A DNA stretch of 64,000 bases from Thermomonas fusca DSM 15424 (GTDB lineage Bacteria > Pseudomonadota > Gammaproteobacteria > Xanthomonadales > Xanthomonadaceae), in NCBI RefSeq assembly GCF_000423885.1, contig NZ_AUIV01000014.1, positions 1-64,000 of the forward strand, written 5' to 3'. The position numbers and the translations under genes are program-made. Under the pieces are notes generated by a model. The model worked only from the letters and a program-made list of their open reading frames with translations, ran no database searches and was not told where the DNA came from. Below, piece after piece: positions 1 through 7,513 of this stretch (within the stretch, counting starts at the first letter, position 1; every line of letters begins with the position of its first letter).

Positions 1-23
1 GGTTCTTCTCCCAACTGAGGGGA
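1..23 (+). repeat. Left terminal inverted repeat of the ISL3 element
   Basis: Begins GGTTCTTCTCCCAACT and pairs with 1288-1310 on the opposite strand with mismatches at positions 6, 17 and 18. Whether the element starts exactly at base 1 cannot be seen. Confidence 0.75.
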
Positions 24-83
24 GAGGCGCACGGCCGACCGGGCAGACTTGCTGATGTCTAAGGCAACAAACTGGGGCCGGCC

Positions 84-1307
84 GTGGCCGAGGGTCATTG
101 TATTTCCCAGCTGGGCGGCTGGGAGGGGTATCGGGTTGAGGACTGGCGGCACGAGCAGCGCGGAGAGCACCGTTGGCTGGTGCTGGAGCTGAGTCCGGCA
201 TCTGGCGAATCTCGCCGCTGCAGCGGCTGTGGTGAGGTCGTTGCGACGATCCACGACCGCACGCCGCGTCGGATACGCGATCTGCCGGTGTTCGGGACCC
301 CGGTCGAGCTGCGCGTCGAGCGCCTGCGACTGGCTTGCCCTCGCTGCGGCCCGCGGCTGGAGCACCTTGCATGGCTGGATCCCCACTGCCGGGTGACGCG
401 CCGCCTGGCCGACAGTGTCGCCCGCCTGTGCGCGGTGACCTCGGTGCTGCATGCCGCACGTTGGCATGGCATCGACTGGAAGACCGCCAAGACCATCGAC
501 TTCCGGGCGCTGGAGCGCAGCTTGGGGCCGGTGGACCTGGACGGCATTCGCCGGCTGGCGATGGACGAGTTCGCAATCCAGAAGGGCCACCGCTACGCCA
601 CCGTGGTGGTCGATGTGGAGCGCAAGCGGGTGCTGTGGGTGGGGCGCGGCCGTTCGCGGGCTGAGATCAGGCCGTTCTTTGAACTGCTCGGCGCTGCCCG
701 CTGCGCACGCATCGAGGCCGTGGCCATGGACATGAACACGGCCTACGACCTGGAGGTGCGCCAGCACTGCCTGAACGCCCGGGTGGTCTACGACCTGTTC
801 CACGTCATCGCGAAGTACGGCAGGGAAGTGATCGGGCGCGTGCGGGTGGATGCGGCCAACCAGTTGCGCCACGACAAGCCGGCTCGCAAGGTGGTCAAAC
901 GGGCGCACTGGCTCCTGCTGCACAACCCGGAAAAGCTCAGAACGAGCGAACAGGTGCGATTGGACGAGGTGCTAGCCGCCAACCAGTCGCTAATGACGGT
1001 CTACGTGATGAAAGAACAGCTCAAGGCGCTATGGTCGGTACCGACCGCATGGGCATGGAGGGGCGCGTGGACGCAGTGGCTGCGTCACGCCCGGGCAAGC
1101 GGCATCCCGGCCCTGATGCACTTCGCCAAGTGTCTGCGTCCCTACTGGCGCGGCATCCTCAGCCGGGTCCGCTGGCCGATGCACACGGGCATCGTCGAAG
1201 GCATCAACAACCGCATCAAGGTCATCAAGCGTATGGCCTACGGCTATCGCGATGACACCTACTTCTTCCTCAAGATCCGCGCCGCATTCCCCGGAGTTGG
1301 GAGATGA
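84..1307 (+). CDS. ISL3-family transposase
   Basis: This 407-residue protein catalyses movement of the surrounding IS. An N-terminal zinc ribbon is visible as paired cysteines (C46/C49 and C85/C88). The DDE catalytic triad is best placed at D161 (in AMDEFA), D216 (in AMDMNTAYD) and E372 (in GIVEGINNRIK). The C-terminal GINNRIKVIKRMAYGYRD stretch is typical of ISL3 transposases. Length and motifs look intact, with no frameshift. The start is a GTG at 84; no stronger upstream start is visible inside the element. The gene is the only passenger between the inverted repeats. Confidence 0.9.
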   Translation: MAEGHCISQLGGWEGYRVEDWRHEQRGEHRWLVLELSPASGESRRCSGCGEVVATIHDRTPRRIRDLPVFGTPVELRVERLRLACPRCGPRLEHLAWLDPHCRVTRRLADSVARLCAVTSVLHAARWHGIDWKTAKTIDFRALERSLGPVDLDGIRRLAMDEFAIQKGHRYATVVVDVERKRVLWVGRGRSRAEIRPFFELLGAARCARIEAVAMDMNTAYDLEVRQHCLNARVVYDLFHVIAKYGREVIGRVRVDAANQLRHDKPARKVVKRAHWLLLHNPEKLRTSEQVRLDEVLAANQSLMTVYVMKEQLKALWSVPTAWAWRGAWTQWLRHARASGIPALMHFAKCLRPYWRGILSRVRWPMHTGIVEGINNRIKVIKRMAYGYRDDTYFFLKIRAAFPGVGR

Positions 1308-1310
1308 ACC
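1288..1310 (-). repeat. Right terminal inverted repeat of the ISL3 element
   Basis: Read on the minus strand it begins GGTTCATCTCCCAACT, matching the left end. The transposase stop codon TGA (1305-1307) is embedded in it. Confidence 0.8.
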
Positions 1311-1329
1311 TTTTTTTGGAGCATTCACA

Positions 1330-1902
1330 ATGAAGTCTCGTCATATCCTGCTCGCCGGTGCGGTTGCGCTGGCCCTGTCCGCCTGCGGCAACTCGTCCGC
1401 GCCCGCCGATTCCGCGGCCCCGGCCGATGCAGCGCCGGCGGCCGAAGCCCCCGCCGCGGCCCCGGTCGAGGCTGCTCCGGCCGAAGCCGCGCCCGCTGCC
1501 GCCAGCACCAAGCCGGCCGTGGTCGAAAACTGCGCCACCACCATCGAATCGAACGATGCGATGCAGTACAACGCCGACTCGATCACCGTGCCGGCCAGCT
1601 GCACCCAGTTCACCATCAACCTGAAGCACGTCGGCACCATGGCCGCCAACGTCATGGGTCACAACGTGGTTGTCGCCAAGGAAGCCGACATGGCCGGCAT
1701 TTCCGCCGACGGCGCCTCCAACGCGGCCGAGCACGTCAAGGCCGGCGACACCCGTTCGATCGCCCACACCAAGATCATCGGCGGCGGCGAATCCGCGTCG
1801 GTGACCTTCGACGTGGCCAAGATCAAGGACGGCGGCTACAAGTTCTTCTGCAGCTTCCCGGGCCACCTGGCGCTGATGCAGGGCAACATCCAGGTCCAGT
1901 AA
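1330..1902 (+). CDS. azu: Azurin, lipid-anchored type-1 copper protein
   Basis: A 190-residue periplasmic electron carrier. The start is the ATG at 1330, preceded by GGAG (1318-1321); reading further upstream would enter the IS. Residues 1-19 form a lipoprotein signal with lipobox ending ALSAC (Cys19), so the mature protein is probably anchored to a membrane. Residues about 20-58 are an Ala/Pro/Glu-rich linker as in lipid-modified azurins such as Neisseria Laz. The cupredoxin domain follows, with copper ligands His in VMGHNVV, then Cys, His and Met in FFCSFPGHLALM. The insertion sequence lies directly upstream, so expression may depend on a promoter in the IS or on readthrough. The neighbouring ccm operon makes c-type cytochromes, plausible redox partners. 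Confidence 0.9.
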   Translation: MKSRHILLAGAVALALSACGNSSAPADSAAPADAAPAAEAPAAAPVEAAPAEAAPAAASTKPAVVENCATTIESNDAMQYNADSITVPASCTQFTINLKHVGTMAANVMGHNVVVAKEADMAGISADGASNAAEHVKAGDTRSIAHTKIIGGGESASVTFDVAKIKDGGYKFFCSFPGHLALMQGNIQVQ

Positions 1903-1914
1903 GCCGCGCCACCC

Positions 1915-1945
1915 ACGGGCGGGCGGCCCATGCCGCCCCGCCCGT
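1915..1945 (+). terminator. GC-rich stem-loop after azurin, possible terminator
   Basis: ACGGGCGGG and CCCGCCCGT arms flank a GCCC/ATGCCG centre just after the azurin stop. The stem is strong but no T run follows, so a role in termination or mRNA 3-prime protection is only inferred. Confidence 0.4.
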
Positions 1946-2036
1946 TACCGGAAGTCCGGGTACCGGCCCGCTCGCAGGCTGGTATCCTTCGCAGGATTGA
2001 CCACGGCGCGTCCACGCCGCTCCTGCCAAGGCCAAG

Positions 2037-2789
2037 ATGTCTCCGCTGATCCGCTGGTTCCACCAACTCGGCTCGCCCCCGTACTTCGATCGCTTTGCCG
2101 CCCGCTGGACGCCGTGGGCCTGGCTGCTGGGGCTGGTGGCGATGGTCGTGGGCCTGTATGGCGCGCTGTTCCAGGTCCCCGCCGACTACCAGCAGGGCGA
2201 CAGCTTCCGCATCCTCTACATCCACGTCCCCGCGGCCTGGATGAGCATGGCCATCTTCGGCCTGATGGCGTTCTATTCGGCGATCGCGCTGATCTGGCGG
2301 ATCAAGCTCTGCGAAATCCTGGCAATGGCCTGCGCGCCCACCGGCGCCGCCTTCACCTTCGTCACCCTCGCCACCGGCTCGATCTGGGGCAAGCCGATGT
2401 GGGGCACCTGGTGGGACTGGGACCCGCGCCTGACCACCGAGCTGATCCTGCTGTTCCTGTACCTGGGCGTGATGGGCCTGTACGCCGCCATCGACGACCG
2501 CCGCAACGCCGCCCGCGCGGCCGGCCTGCTGGCCATCGTCGGCGTCGCCCTGCTGCCGGTGATCCGCTGGTCGGTGGTGTGGTGGAACTCGCTGCACCAG
2601 GGCCAGACCATCCGCGTGTTCGGCGAGTCCAGCATGGACGCCAGCATGCTGCCGCCTCTCATCTGGATGATCGTCGGCACCAAGCTGTGGTTCGTCGGCT
2701 CGCTGCTGGCCCGCGCCCGCGCCGACAACCTGCGCCGCGAGGCCGCCAAGGACTGGGTCTCGAAGCTGGCCGCCGGGGAAGCGCGATGA
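2037..2789 (+). CDS. ccmC: Heme exporter / heme handling protein CcmC
   Basis: A 250-residue inner-membrane protein of system I cytochrome c maturation that loads heme onto CcmE. The tryptophan-rich WWD signature WGTWWDWDPRLT is at residues 122-133, and the two conserved periplasmic histidines are best placed at H63 (YIHVP) and H187 (NSLHQG). Six membrane segments are expected from hydrophobicity. The gene leads the cluster here and overlaps ccmD by 4 bases (ATGA). In most gammaproteobacteria ccmA and ccmB stand immediately upstream; here that place is taken by azurin and the IS, so the ABC part must lie elsewhere or be missing. Confidence 0.97.
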   Translation: MSPLIRWFHQLGSPPYFDRFAARWTPWAWLLGLVAMVVGLYGALFQVPADYQQGDSFRILYIHVPAAWMSMAIFGLMAFYSAIALIWRIKLCEILAMACAPTGAAFTFVTLATGSIWGKPMWGTWWDWDPRLTTELILLFLYLGVMGLYAAIDDRRNAARAAGLLAIVGVALLPVIRWSVVWWNSLHQGQTIRVFGESSMDASMLPPLIWMIVGTKLWFVGSLLARARADNLRREAAKDWVSKLAAGEAR

Positions 2790-2962
2790 GCTACCGCGAA
2801 TACGTCATCGGCGCCTACGCGGTATTCGCCGCGATGCTGCTGTGGGACTTCCTGGTGCCGAAGCTGCAGATCCGCGCCGCCCTGCGCGCCGCCAGACTGC
2901 GCAGCACCCGCCGGCAGGCCGCCCCTCCCCCCGATACCGAACGCCCGCTGTCGCGGGACTGA
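2786..2962 (+). CDS. ccmD: Heme exporter small subunit CcmD
   Basis: A 58-residue protein with one membrane helix (about residues 8-24, IGAYAVFAAMLLWDFLV) followed by a basic cytoplasmic tail, the usual CcmD layout. It is needed to release holo-CcmE from the CcmABC complex. It starts at the ATG overlapping the ccmC stop and ends 10 bases before ccmE. Identification rests on size, single helix, the LxW motif and position rather than strong sequence conservation. Confidence 0.88.
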   Translation: MSYREYVIGAYAVFAAMLLWDFLVPKLQIRAALRAARLRSTRRQAAPPPDTERPLSRD

Positions 2963-2972
2963 CCTGGACGCC

Positions 2973-3458
2973 ATGCACCCCACCCGCAAACGCCGCCTCC
3001 TGCTGATCCTCGCCCTGGTCGCCGTCGCCGGCGTCGCCACCGCGCTGATCGCGATGGCGCTGCAGCGCAACGTCGCCTATCTCTACACCCCCCACGAAGT
3101 GCTGGGCGGCAGCGCCGGCGACAACGTGCGCAGCGGCGAGGCCCGCTTCCGCCTCGGCGGCATGGTCGCCAAGGATTCGTTCAAGCGCGCACCCGGCTCG
3201 ATGGAAGCCCATTTCGAAGTGGACGACGGCGATGCGCGCCTGCCGGTGGTCTACACCGGCATCCTTCCCGACCTGTTCCGCGAGAACCAGTCGGTGGTGG
3301 CCACCGGGCGGATGCAGGGCGACGTGTTCGTGGCCGAGGAAGTGCTGGCCAAGCACGACGAAACCTACATGCCCAAGGAAGTGGCCGACAAGATGGGCGC
3401 AGCGCACAAGAAGCACAACGTGCAGGACAAGACGGCGCCTGCGGAAGGCGCACCGTAA
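2973..3458 (+). CDS. ccmE: Heme chaperone CcmE
   Basis: A 161-residue membrane-anchored periplasmic chaperone that binds heme covalently and passes it to CcmF/CcmH. It has an N-terminal basic stretch and signal anchor (residues about 7-30), then an OB-fold domain. The heme-attaching histidine is H128 in the motif LAKHDETYMP. The C-terminal tail is Lys/His rich. The stop codon shares one base with the ccmF start (ATAATG-type overlap at 3458), suggesting coupled translation. Confidence 0.96.
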   Translation: MHPTRKRRLLLILALVAVAGVATALIAMALQRNVAYLYTPHEVLGGSAGDNVRSGEARFRLGGMVAKDSFKRAPGSMEAHFEVDDGDARLPVVYTGILPDLFRENQSVVATGRMQGDVFVAEEVLAKHDETYMPKEVADKMGAAHKKHNVQDKTAPAEGAP

Positions 3459-5383
3459 TGCTTCCCGAACTCGGCCAGATCGCGCTGCTGCTGGCGCTGC
3501 TGGTGGCGGCGCTGCAGGCGCTGCTGCCCCTGCTGGGCGCGCAGCGCGATGTACCGGTGCTGATGGCTGTGGCGCGGCCCGCGGCCTGGATGCAGCTGCT
3601 ACTGGTGGGCCTGGCCTTCGCCATCCTCACCTACGCCTTCGTGGTCAACGACTTCTCGGTGCAATACGTGGCCGAGAACTCCAACTCGCTGTTGCCCACG
3701 CTGTACCGCTACACCGCCGTCTGGGGCGCGCACGAGGGCTCGCTGCTGCTGTGGGCGCTGGTGCTGGCGCTGTGGACCGCGGCGGTGGCGCGGTTCTCGA
3801 AGGCATTGCCGCTGCCGGTGGTGGCGCGGGTGCTGGGCGTGATGGGCGTGGTGTCGGTCGGCTTCCTCGCCTTCCTGGTATTCACCAGCAATCCGTTCAT
3901 CCGCATCCTGCCGGCCGCGGGCGAAGGCCGCGACCTCAATCCGCTGCTGCAGGATCCGGGGCTGATCGTGCACCCGCCGATGCTCTATGCCGGTTATGTC
4001 GGCTTTGCGGTGCCGTTCGCCTTCGCCATCGCCGCATTGCTGGAACGCCGCATCGACGCGCAGTGGCTGCGCTGGACGCGGCCGTGGACCAACGTGGCCT
4101 GGGCCTGCCTCACCCTCGGCATCGCGCTGGGGTCGTGGTGGGCCTATTACGAACTGGGCTGGGGCGGCTGGTGGTTCTGGGACCCGGTGGAAAACGCCAG
4201 CTTCATGCCGTGGCTGGCCGGCGCCGCGCTGCTGCATTCGCAGGCGGTCACCGAAAAGCGCGGCAGCTTCGGCGGCTGGACGCTGCTGCTGGCCATCGCC
4301 ACCTTCTCGCTGTCGCTGCTGGGCACCTTCCTGGTGCGCTCCGGGGTGCTGACCAGCGTGCATGCGTTCGCCGCCGATCCGGGCCGCGGCCTGTTCGTGC
4401 TGATCTTCCTCGGCATCGTGGTTGGCGGTTCGCTGGTGCTGTACGCGCTGCGCGCCCCGGACACCGAGAGCAACGCCAAGCCCTTCGCCCCCGGCTCGCG
4501 CGAGACCCTGCTGCTGCTCAACAACCTGCTGCTGACCACCGCCTGCGCGATGGTGCTGCTGGGCACCCTGTACCCGCTGCTGGCCGACACCCTGGACCTG
4601 GGCAAGATCTCGGTGGGTCCACCCTATTTCGCGATGATGTTCATCCTGCTGATGGCGCCGCTGGTGGCGCTGGTGCCGCTGGGTCCGCTGACTCGCTGGC
4701 AGCGCGAGCAGATGGCCACGCCGCTGCGCCTGCTGCTGCCGTGGGCGGTACTGGCGCTGGTGGCCGCCGTCATCGCGTTCTTCCTGGCCCCGCAGGGCCA
4801 GTGGAAGACCGCCGCCGGCATCCTCGGCGCGGTCTGGGTGGGCGCGGGCACGCTGCGCTTCGTCTGGACCCGCCTGCGTTCCGCCGGCGGCCGCCTGACC
4901 CGCGAGATGTGGGGCATGGTGCTGGCCCACCTGGGCATTGCGGTGTTCCTGGTCGGCGCGCTGCTGGTCGAAGGCCTGAACCTGCAGCGCGAGCTGGCGG
5001 TGAAGGCCGGCGACACGGTGACGCTGGGCGATTACGCGTTCCGCTTCGACGGCATCGTCGAACGCGAGGGCCCGAACTACGTGTCCGACCGCGGCACCGT
5101 GCAGGTGCTGCGCGATGGCCGCATCACCCACACCCTGCATCCCGAGAAGCGCCGCTATCGCGCCGGCGGCCAGGTGATGACCGAATCCGGGATCGCCCGC
5201 GGCGTGTTCGCCGATGCCTACGTGGCGATCGGCGAATCGCTGGGCAACGATGCCTGGGCGCTGCGCGTCCATATCAAACCATTCGTGCGCTGGATCTGGG
5301 CCGGCGCACTGCTGATGGCGCTGGGCGCCGTCGTCACCGCTTTCGACCGGCGCTTCCGCAGCGTGCGCAAGGATCTCCAATGA
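3458..5383 (+). CDS. ccmF: Cytochrome c heme lyase subunit CcmF
   Basis: A 641-residue polytopic inner-membrane protein that attaches heme to apocytochromes c together with CcmH. The WWD domain is at W235-N246 (WGGWWFWDPVEN). Many hydrophobic segments run along the protein, and a periplasmic domain precedes the last helix (about residues 500-610). Length is normal for the family. It lies between ccmE and ccmG with 1-base overlap upstream and 10 bases downstream. Confidence 0.97.
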   Translation: MLPELGQIALLLALLVAALQALLPLLGAQRDVPVLMAVARPAAWMQLLLVGLAFAILTYAFVVNDFSVQYVAENSNSLLPTLYRYTAVWGAHEGSLLLWALVLALWTAAVARFSKALPLPVVARVLGVMGVVSVGFLAFLVFTSNPFIRILPAAGEGRDLNPLLQDPGLIVHPPMLYAGYVGFAVPFAFAIAALLERRIDAQWLRWTRPWTNVAWACLTLGIALGSWWAYYELGWGGWWFWDPVENASFMPWLAGAALLHSQAVTEKRGSFGGWTLLLAIATFSLSLLGTFLVRSGVLTSVHAFAADPGRGLFVLIFLGIVVGGSLVLYALRAPDTESNAKPFAPGSRETLLLLNNLLLTTACAMVLLGTLYPLLADTLDLGKISVGPPYFAMMFILLMAPLVALVPLGPLTRWQREQMATPLRLLLPWAVLALVAAVIAFFLAPQGQWKTAAGILGAVWVGAGTLRFVWTRLRSAGGRLTREMWGMVLAHLGIAVFLVGALLVEGLNLQRELAVKAGDTVTLGDYAFRFDGIVEREGPNYVSDRGTVQVLRDGRITHTLHPEKRRYRAGGQVMTESGIARGVFADAYVAIGESLGNDAWALRVHIKPFVRWIWAGALLMALGAVVTAFDRRFRSVRKDLQ

Positions 5384-5393
5384 AGGGCCTCGC

Positions 5394-5939
5394 ATGAAAA
5401 CCTCCCGCTGGCTGCCGCTGGCCGCCTTCGCCCTGCTTGCCGCGCTGCTGGCGGCGGGCGTGTGGATGAGCCGCAAGCCCAACCGCGATGCCCTGCCCTC
5501 GCCGCTGATCGGCAAGCCGGCGCCGGAGTTCGCGCTGCCGGTGCTGCACGACCCCACCTACATGGTGAAGCTGTCCGACCTGCGCGGCCAGCCGTTCCTG
5601 ATGAACGTCTGGGGCAGCTGGTGCGTGGAGTGCCGGGTAGAGCACCCGGTGCTGACCAAGTTCGCCGAGACCAAGCGCCTGCGCGTGGTCGGCTACAACT
5701 GGAAGGACGAGCCCGCCGACGCGCTGCGCTGGCTGGAGCAGTTCGGCAATCCCTACATGGTGGTGCTGTCCGACGTCGAAGGCCGCACCGCGCTGGACTG
5801 GGGCGTGTACGGCGCGCCGGAATCGTTCCTGGTCGACGGCCGCGGCATCGTGCGCTGGAAGCACGTCGGCCCGCTGACCGACGAGTTGATCGCCAAGGAA
5901 CTGCTGCCGATGGTCGCCAAGATCGAGGCCGATCGATGA
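5394..5939 (+). CDS. ccmG: Thiol:disulfide interchange protein CcmG/DsbE
   Basis: A 181-residue membrane-anchored thioredoxin-fold protein that keeps apocytochrome c cysteines reduced for heme attachment. The N-terminal anchor spans about residues 6-26. The active site is WCVEC with C77 and C80, and the cis-proline opposite is P142 (GAPESF). Its stop overlaps the ccmH ATG by 4 bases. Confidence 0.96.
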   Translation: MKTSRWLPLAAFALLAALLAAGVWMSRKPNRDALPSPLIGKPAPEFALPVLHDPTYMVKLSDLRGQPFLMNVWGSWCVECRVEHPVLTKFAETKRLRVVGYNWKDEPADALRWLEQFGNPYMVVLSDVEGRTALDWGVYGAPESFLVDGRGIVRWKHVGPLTDELIAKELLPMVAKIEADR

Positions 5940-6427
5940 GCCTGTCCGCGAAACTTCTTCGCCGCGGCAAAATGCGGATCGCCGGCCTGTCCCTCGGCCT
6001 GATGCTGGCCTGTGGCGTTGTCCCGCCCGCCTTCGCCCAGGCCAACCAGCAGGCCGACGCCGCCCCGTTGCAATTCCGGAATGCCGCCGAGGAATCCCGC
6101 TTCCACGCGCTGACCCTGCAGCTGCGCTGCGTGATGTGCCAGAACCAGTCGCTGGCCGACTCCAACGCACTGATCGCGCTGCAGCTGCGGCGCGAGGTGC
6201 TGGAGCTGATGCGCAAGGGCATGAGCGATGCACAGATCAAGGATTACCTGGTGCAGCGCTACGGCGAATTCGTGCTGTACAAGCCGAAACTGGAAGGCGG
6301 CACCCTGCTGCTGTGGATCGGCCCGGCGGTAGTGCTGCTGGCCGGCGCCGGCGTGGTCGCCGCGATCGTACGCCGACGCAGGCCCGCGGCCAACCGGGAT
6401 GCCAGCGACGACGGGCAGGAGTGGTGA
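5936..6427 (+). CDS. ccmH: Cytochrome c maturation protein CcmH (CcmL type)
   Basis: A 163-residue thioredox protein acting with CcmF and CcmG on apocytochrome c. A signal sequence occupies roughly residues 13-34, or the protein starts at M13. The conserved redox motif is LRCVMCQNQS with C65 and C68. A C-terminal helix (about residues 121-146) anchors it, followed by a basic tail. It is the short form; the TPR part found fused to it in E. coli is encoded separately by the next gene, whose ATG overlaps its stop by one base. Confidence 0.95.
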   Translation: MSLSAKLLRRGKMRIAGLSLGLMLACGVVPPAFAQANQQADAAPLQFRNAAEESRFHALTLQLRCVMCQNQSLADSNALIALQLRREVLELMRKGMSDAQIKDYLVQRYGEFVLYKPKLEGGTLLLWIGPAVVLLAGAGVVAAIVRRRRPAANRDASDDGQEW

Positions 6428-7428
6428 TGACCGCTTTCGTCGTATTCGCCGCGCTGCTTTGCCTGATCGTGTTGGCCGCCCTGCTGCGCCCGCTGTGGCG
6501 CGATGCGCGCGGCGTGGCGCTGGGCATCGGCCTGATCACCCTGCTTTCCACCGGCCTGCTGTACCGGCTGGTGGGCACCCCGCAGGCACTGGACCCCGCC
6601 GCCCGGCAGGCGCCGCGCACGCTGGAGGAAGCGGTGGTCCAGCTCAAGGCCGCGCTGGCGCGCGACCCGCAGCAGGCGGAAGGCTGGGCCCTGCTCGGCC
6701 AGGCCTATCTGCGCATGGAAGACGCCGCCAACGCCCGCGACGCCTTCGCCAAGGCCGCCAGGCTTGCCCCCGACAACGCCGACTTCCTCACCGAAGCCGC
6801 GCAGTCGCGCGCAATGGCCAACCCCAGCCGCACCTTCGACGCCGAGGCGCTGGCGCTGCTGGAGGCCGCGCTCAAGGCGGATCCCAACCACCAGCGCGCG
6901 CGCTGGTTCCTCGGCGTGGCCCAGCGTCAGGCCGGCAAGCATGCGGAAGCCGCCGCCACCTGGGCGCCGCTGCTGACGCAGGTCAGCGCCGACACCGCTG
7001 CCAGCCTGCGCAAGGAAATCAACGCCGCCCGCGCCGATGCCGGCCTGCCACCGCTGGCCGAAGCCGCCGCATCGCCCCATTCGGTCGCGTTGCTGACTGT
7101 CGAAGTGGCGCTCGATCCGGCGTTGGCCGAACGGGTGCGCCTGCGGCCGGATGCCACCGTCTATGTGATCGCCCGCCAGCCCGGTTCGCCGATGCCGGTG
7201 GCCGCACAGAAGCGCGCGGCCTCGGAACTGCCCTTCAGCACTGCGCTCGGCGATGCCGACAGCCCGATGCCCACCCTCAAGCTGTCGCAGCTGCAGGAAG
7301 TCGAACTGGTGGCGCGGCTGTCTGCCAGCGGCGAAGCCAGCCGCCAGGAAGGCGATCTCGAATCCAAGCCGGTGCTGGTGAAATTGCCGGCCGACAAGCC
7401 GGTGAAACTGGCGATCGGCACGCAGTAA
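6427..7428 (+). CDS. ccmI: Apocytochrome c chaperone CcmI (TPR protein)
   Basis: A 333-residue protein with two N-terminal membrane helices, then tetratricopeptide repeats (about residues 75-190, including LLGQAYLRMEDAANARDAF-like units) and a C-terminal beta-rich domain. CcmI binds the C-terminus of apocytochromes and hands them to CcmF/CcmH. The start overlaps the ccmH stop by one base, closing the ccmCDEFGHI operon. Confidence 0.92.
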   Translation: MTAFVVFAALLCLIVLAALLRPLWRDARGVALGIGLITLLSTGLLYRLVGTPQALDPAARQAPRTLEEAVVQLKAALARDPQQAEGWALLGQAYLRMEDAANARDAFAKAARLAPDNADFLTEAAQSRAMANPSRTFDAEALALLEAALKADPNHQRARWFLGVAQRQAGKHAEAAATWAPLLTQVSADTAASLRKEINAARADAGLPPLAEAAASPHSVALLTVEVALDPALAERVRLRPDATVYVIARQPGSPMPVAAQKRAASELPFSTALGDADSPMPTLKLSQLQEVELVARLSASGEASRQEGDLESKPVLVKLPADKPVKLAIGTQ

Positions 7429-7440
7429 CCGCGGGTTCAT

Positions 7441-7511
7441 GGCGGCATGCCCAAATGGCATGACCGCCCGCTGCGCCAGGGGGGATGATGGCCTACCGGT
7501 CTTCTCCCCCC
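7441..7511 (+). promoter_or_regulatory. Two stem-loops in the leader before metX
   Basis: The first hairpin has arms 7441-7451 and 7457-7468 (GGCGGCATGCC / GGCATGACCGCC) with a CAAAT loop; it could also mark the end of the ccm transcript. The second pairs G7479-G7484 with C7506-C7511, extended by A7485-T7505. The second stem ends two bases before the metX start codon, where a Shine-Dalgarno would be expected, and that site is a C run instead. I could not match either to a known riboswitch class. Confidence 0.45.
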
Positions 7512-7513
7512 GC

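Larger units (their letters stand above)
1..1310 (+). mobile_element. ISL3-family insertion sequence, apparently complete
   Basis: The element is bounded by imperfect inverted repeats: bases 1-23 match the reverse complement of 1288-1310 at 20 of 23 positions, beginning GGTTC. It carries one transposase whose stop codon lies inside the right repeat, which is a compact IS layout. ISL3 elements usually duplicate 8 bp of AT-rich target; the right flank here is a T7 run (1311-1317), which fits, but the left flank is outside the window so the duplication cannot be confirmed. The element ends 19 bases before the azurin start codon and so probably separates that gene from its original promoter. Confidence 0.85.

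Noticed and set aside
1378..1505. Possible tandem repeat in the Ala/Pro-rich part of azurin
   Set aside because: The GCC/GCG codon-rich stretch is a low-complexity linker, not a regular DNA repeat.
3599..5557. A 652-codon minus-strand frame opposite ccmF
   Set aside because: Gln/Arg/His-rich translation with no motif; ccmF on the plus strand is certain.
7441..7511. SAM or other named riboswitch before metX
   Set aside because: The stem-loops do not contain the conserved cores of SAM-I, SAM-II or SAH riboswitches that I can recognise; kept only as unnamed leader structure.
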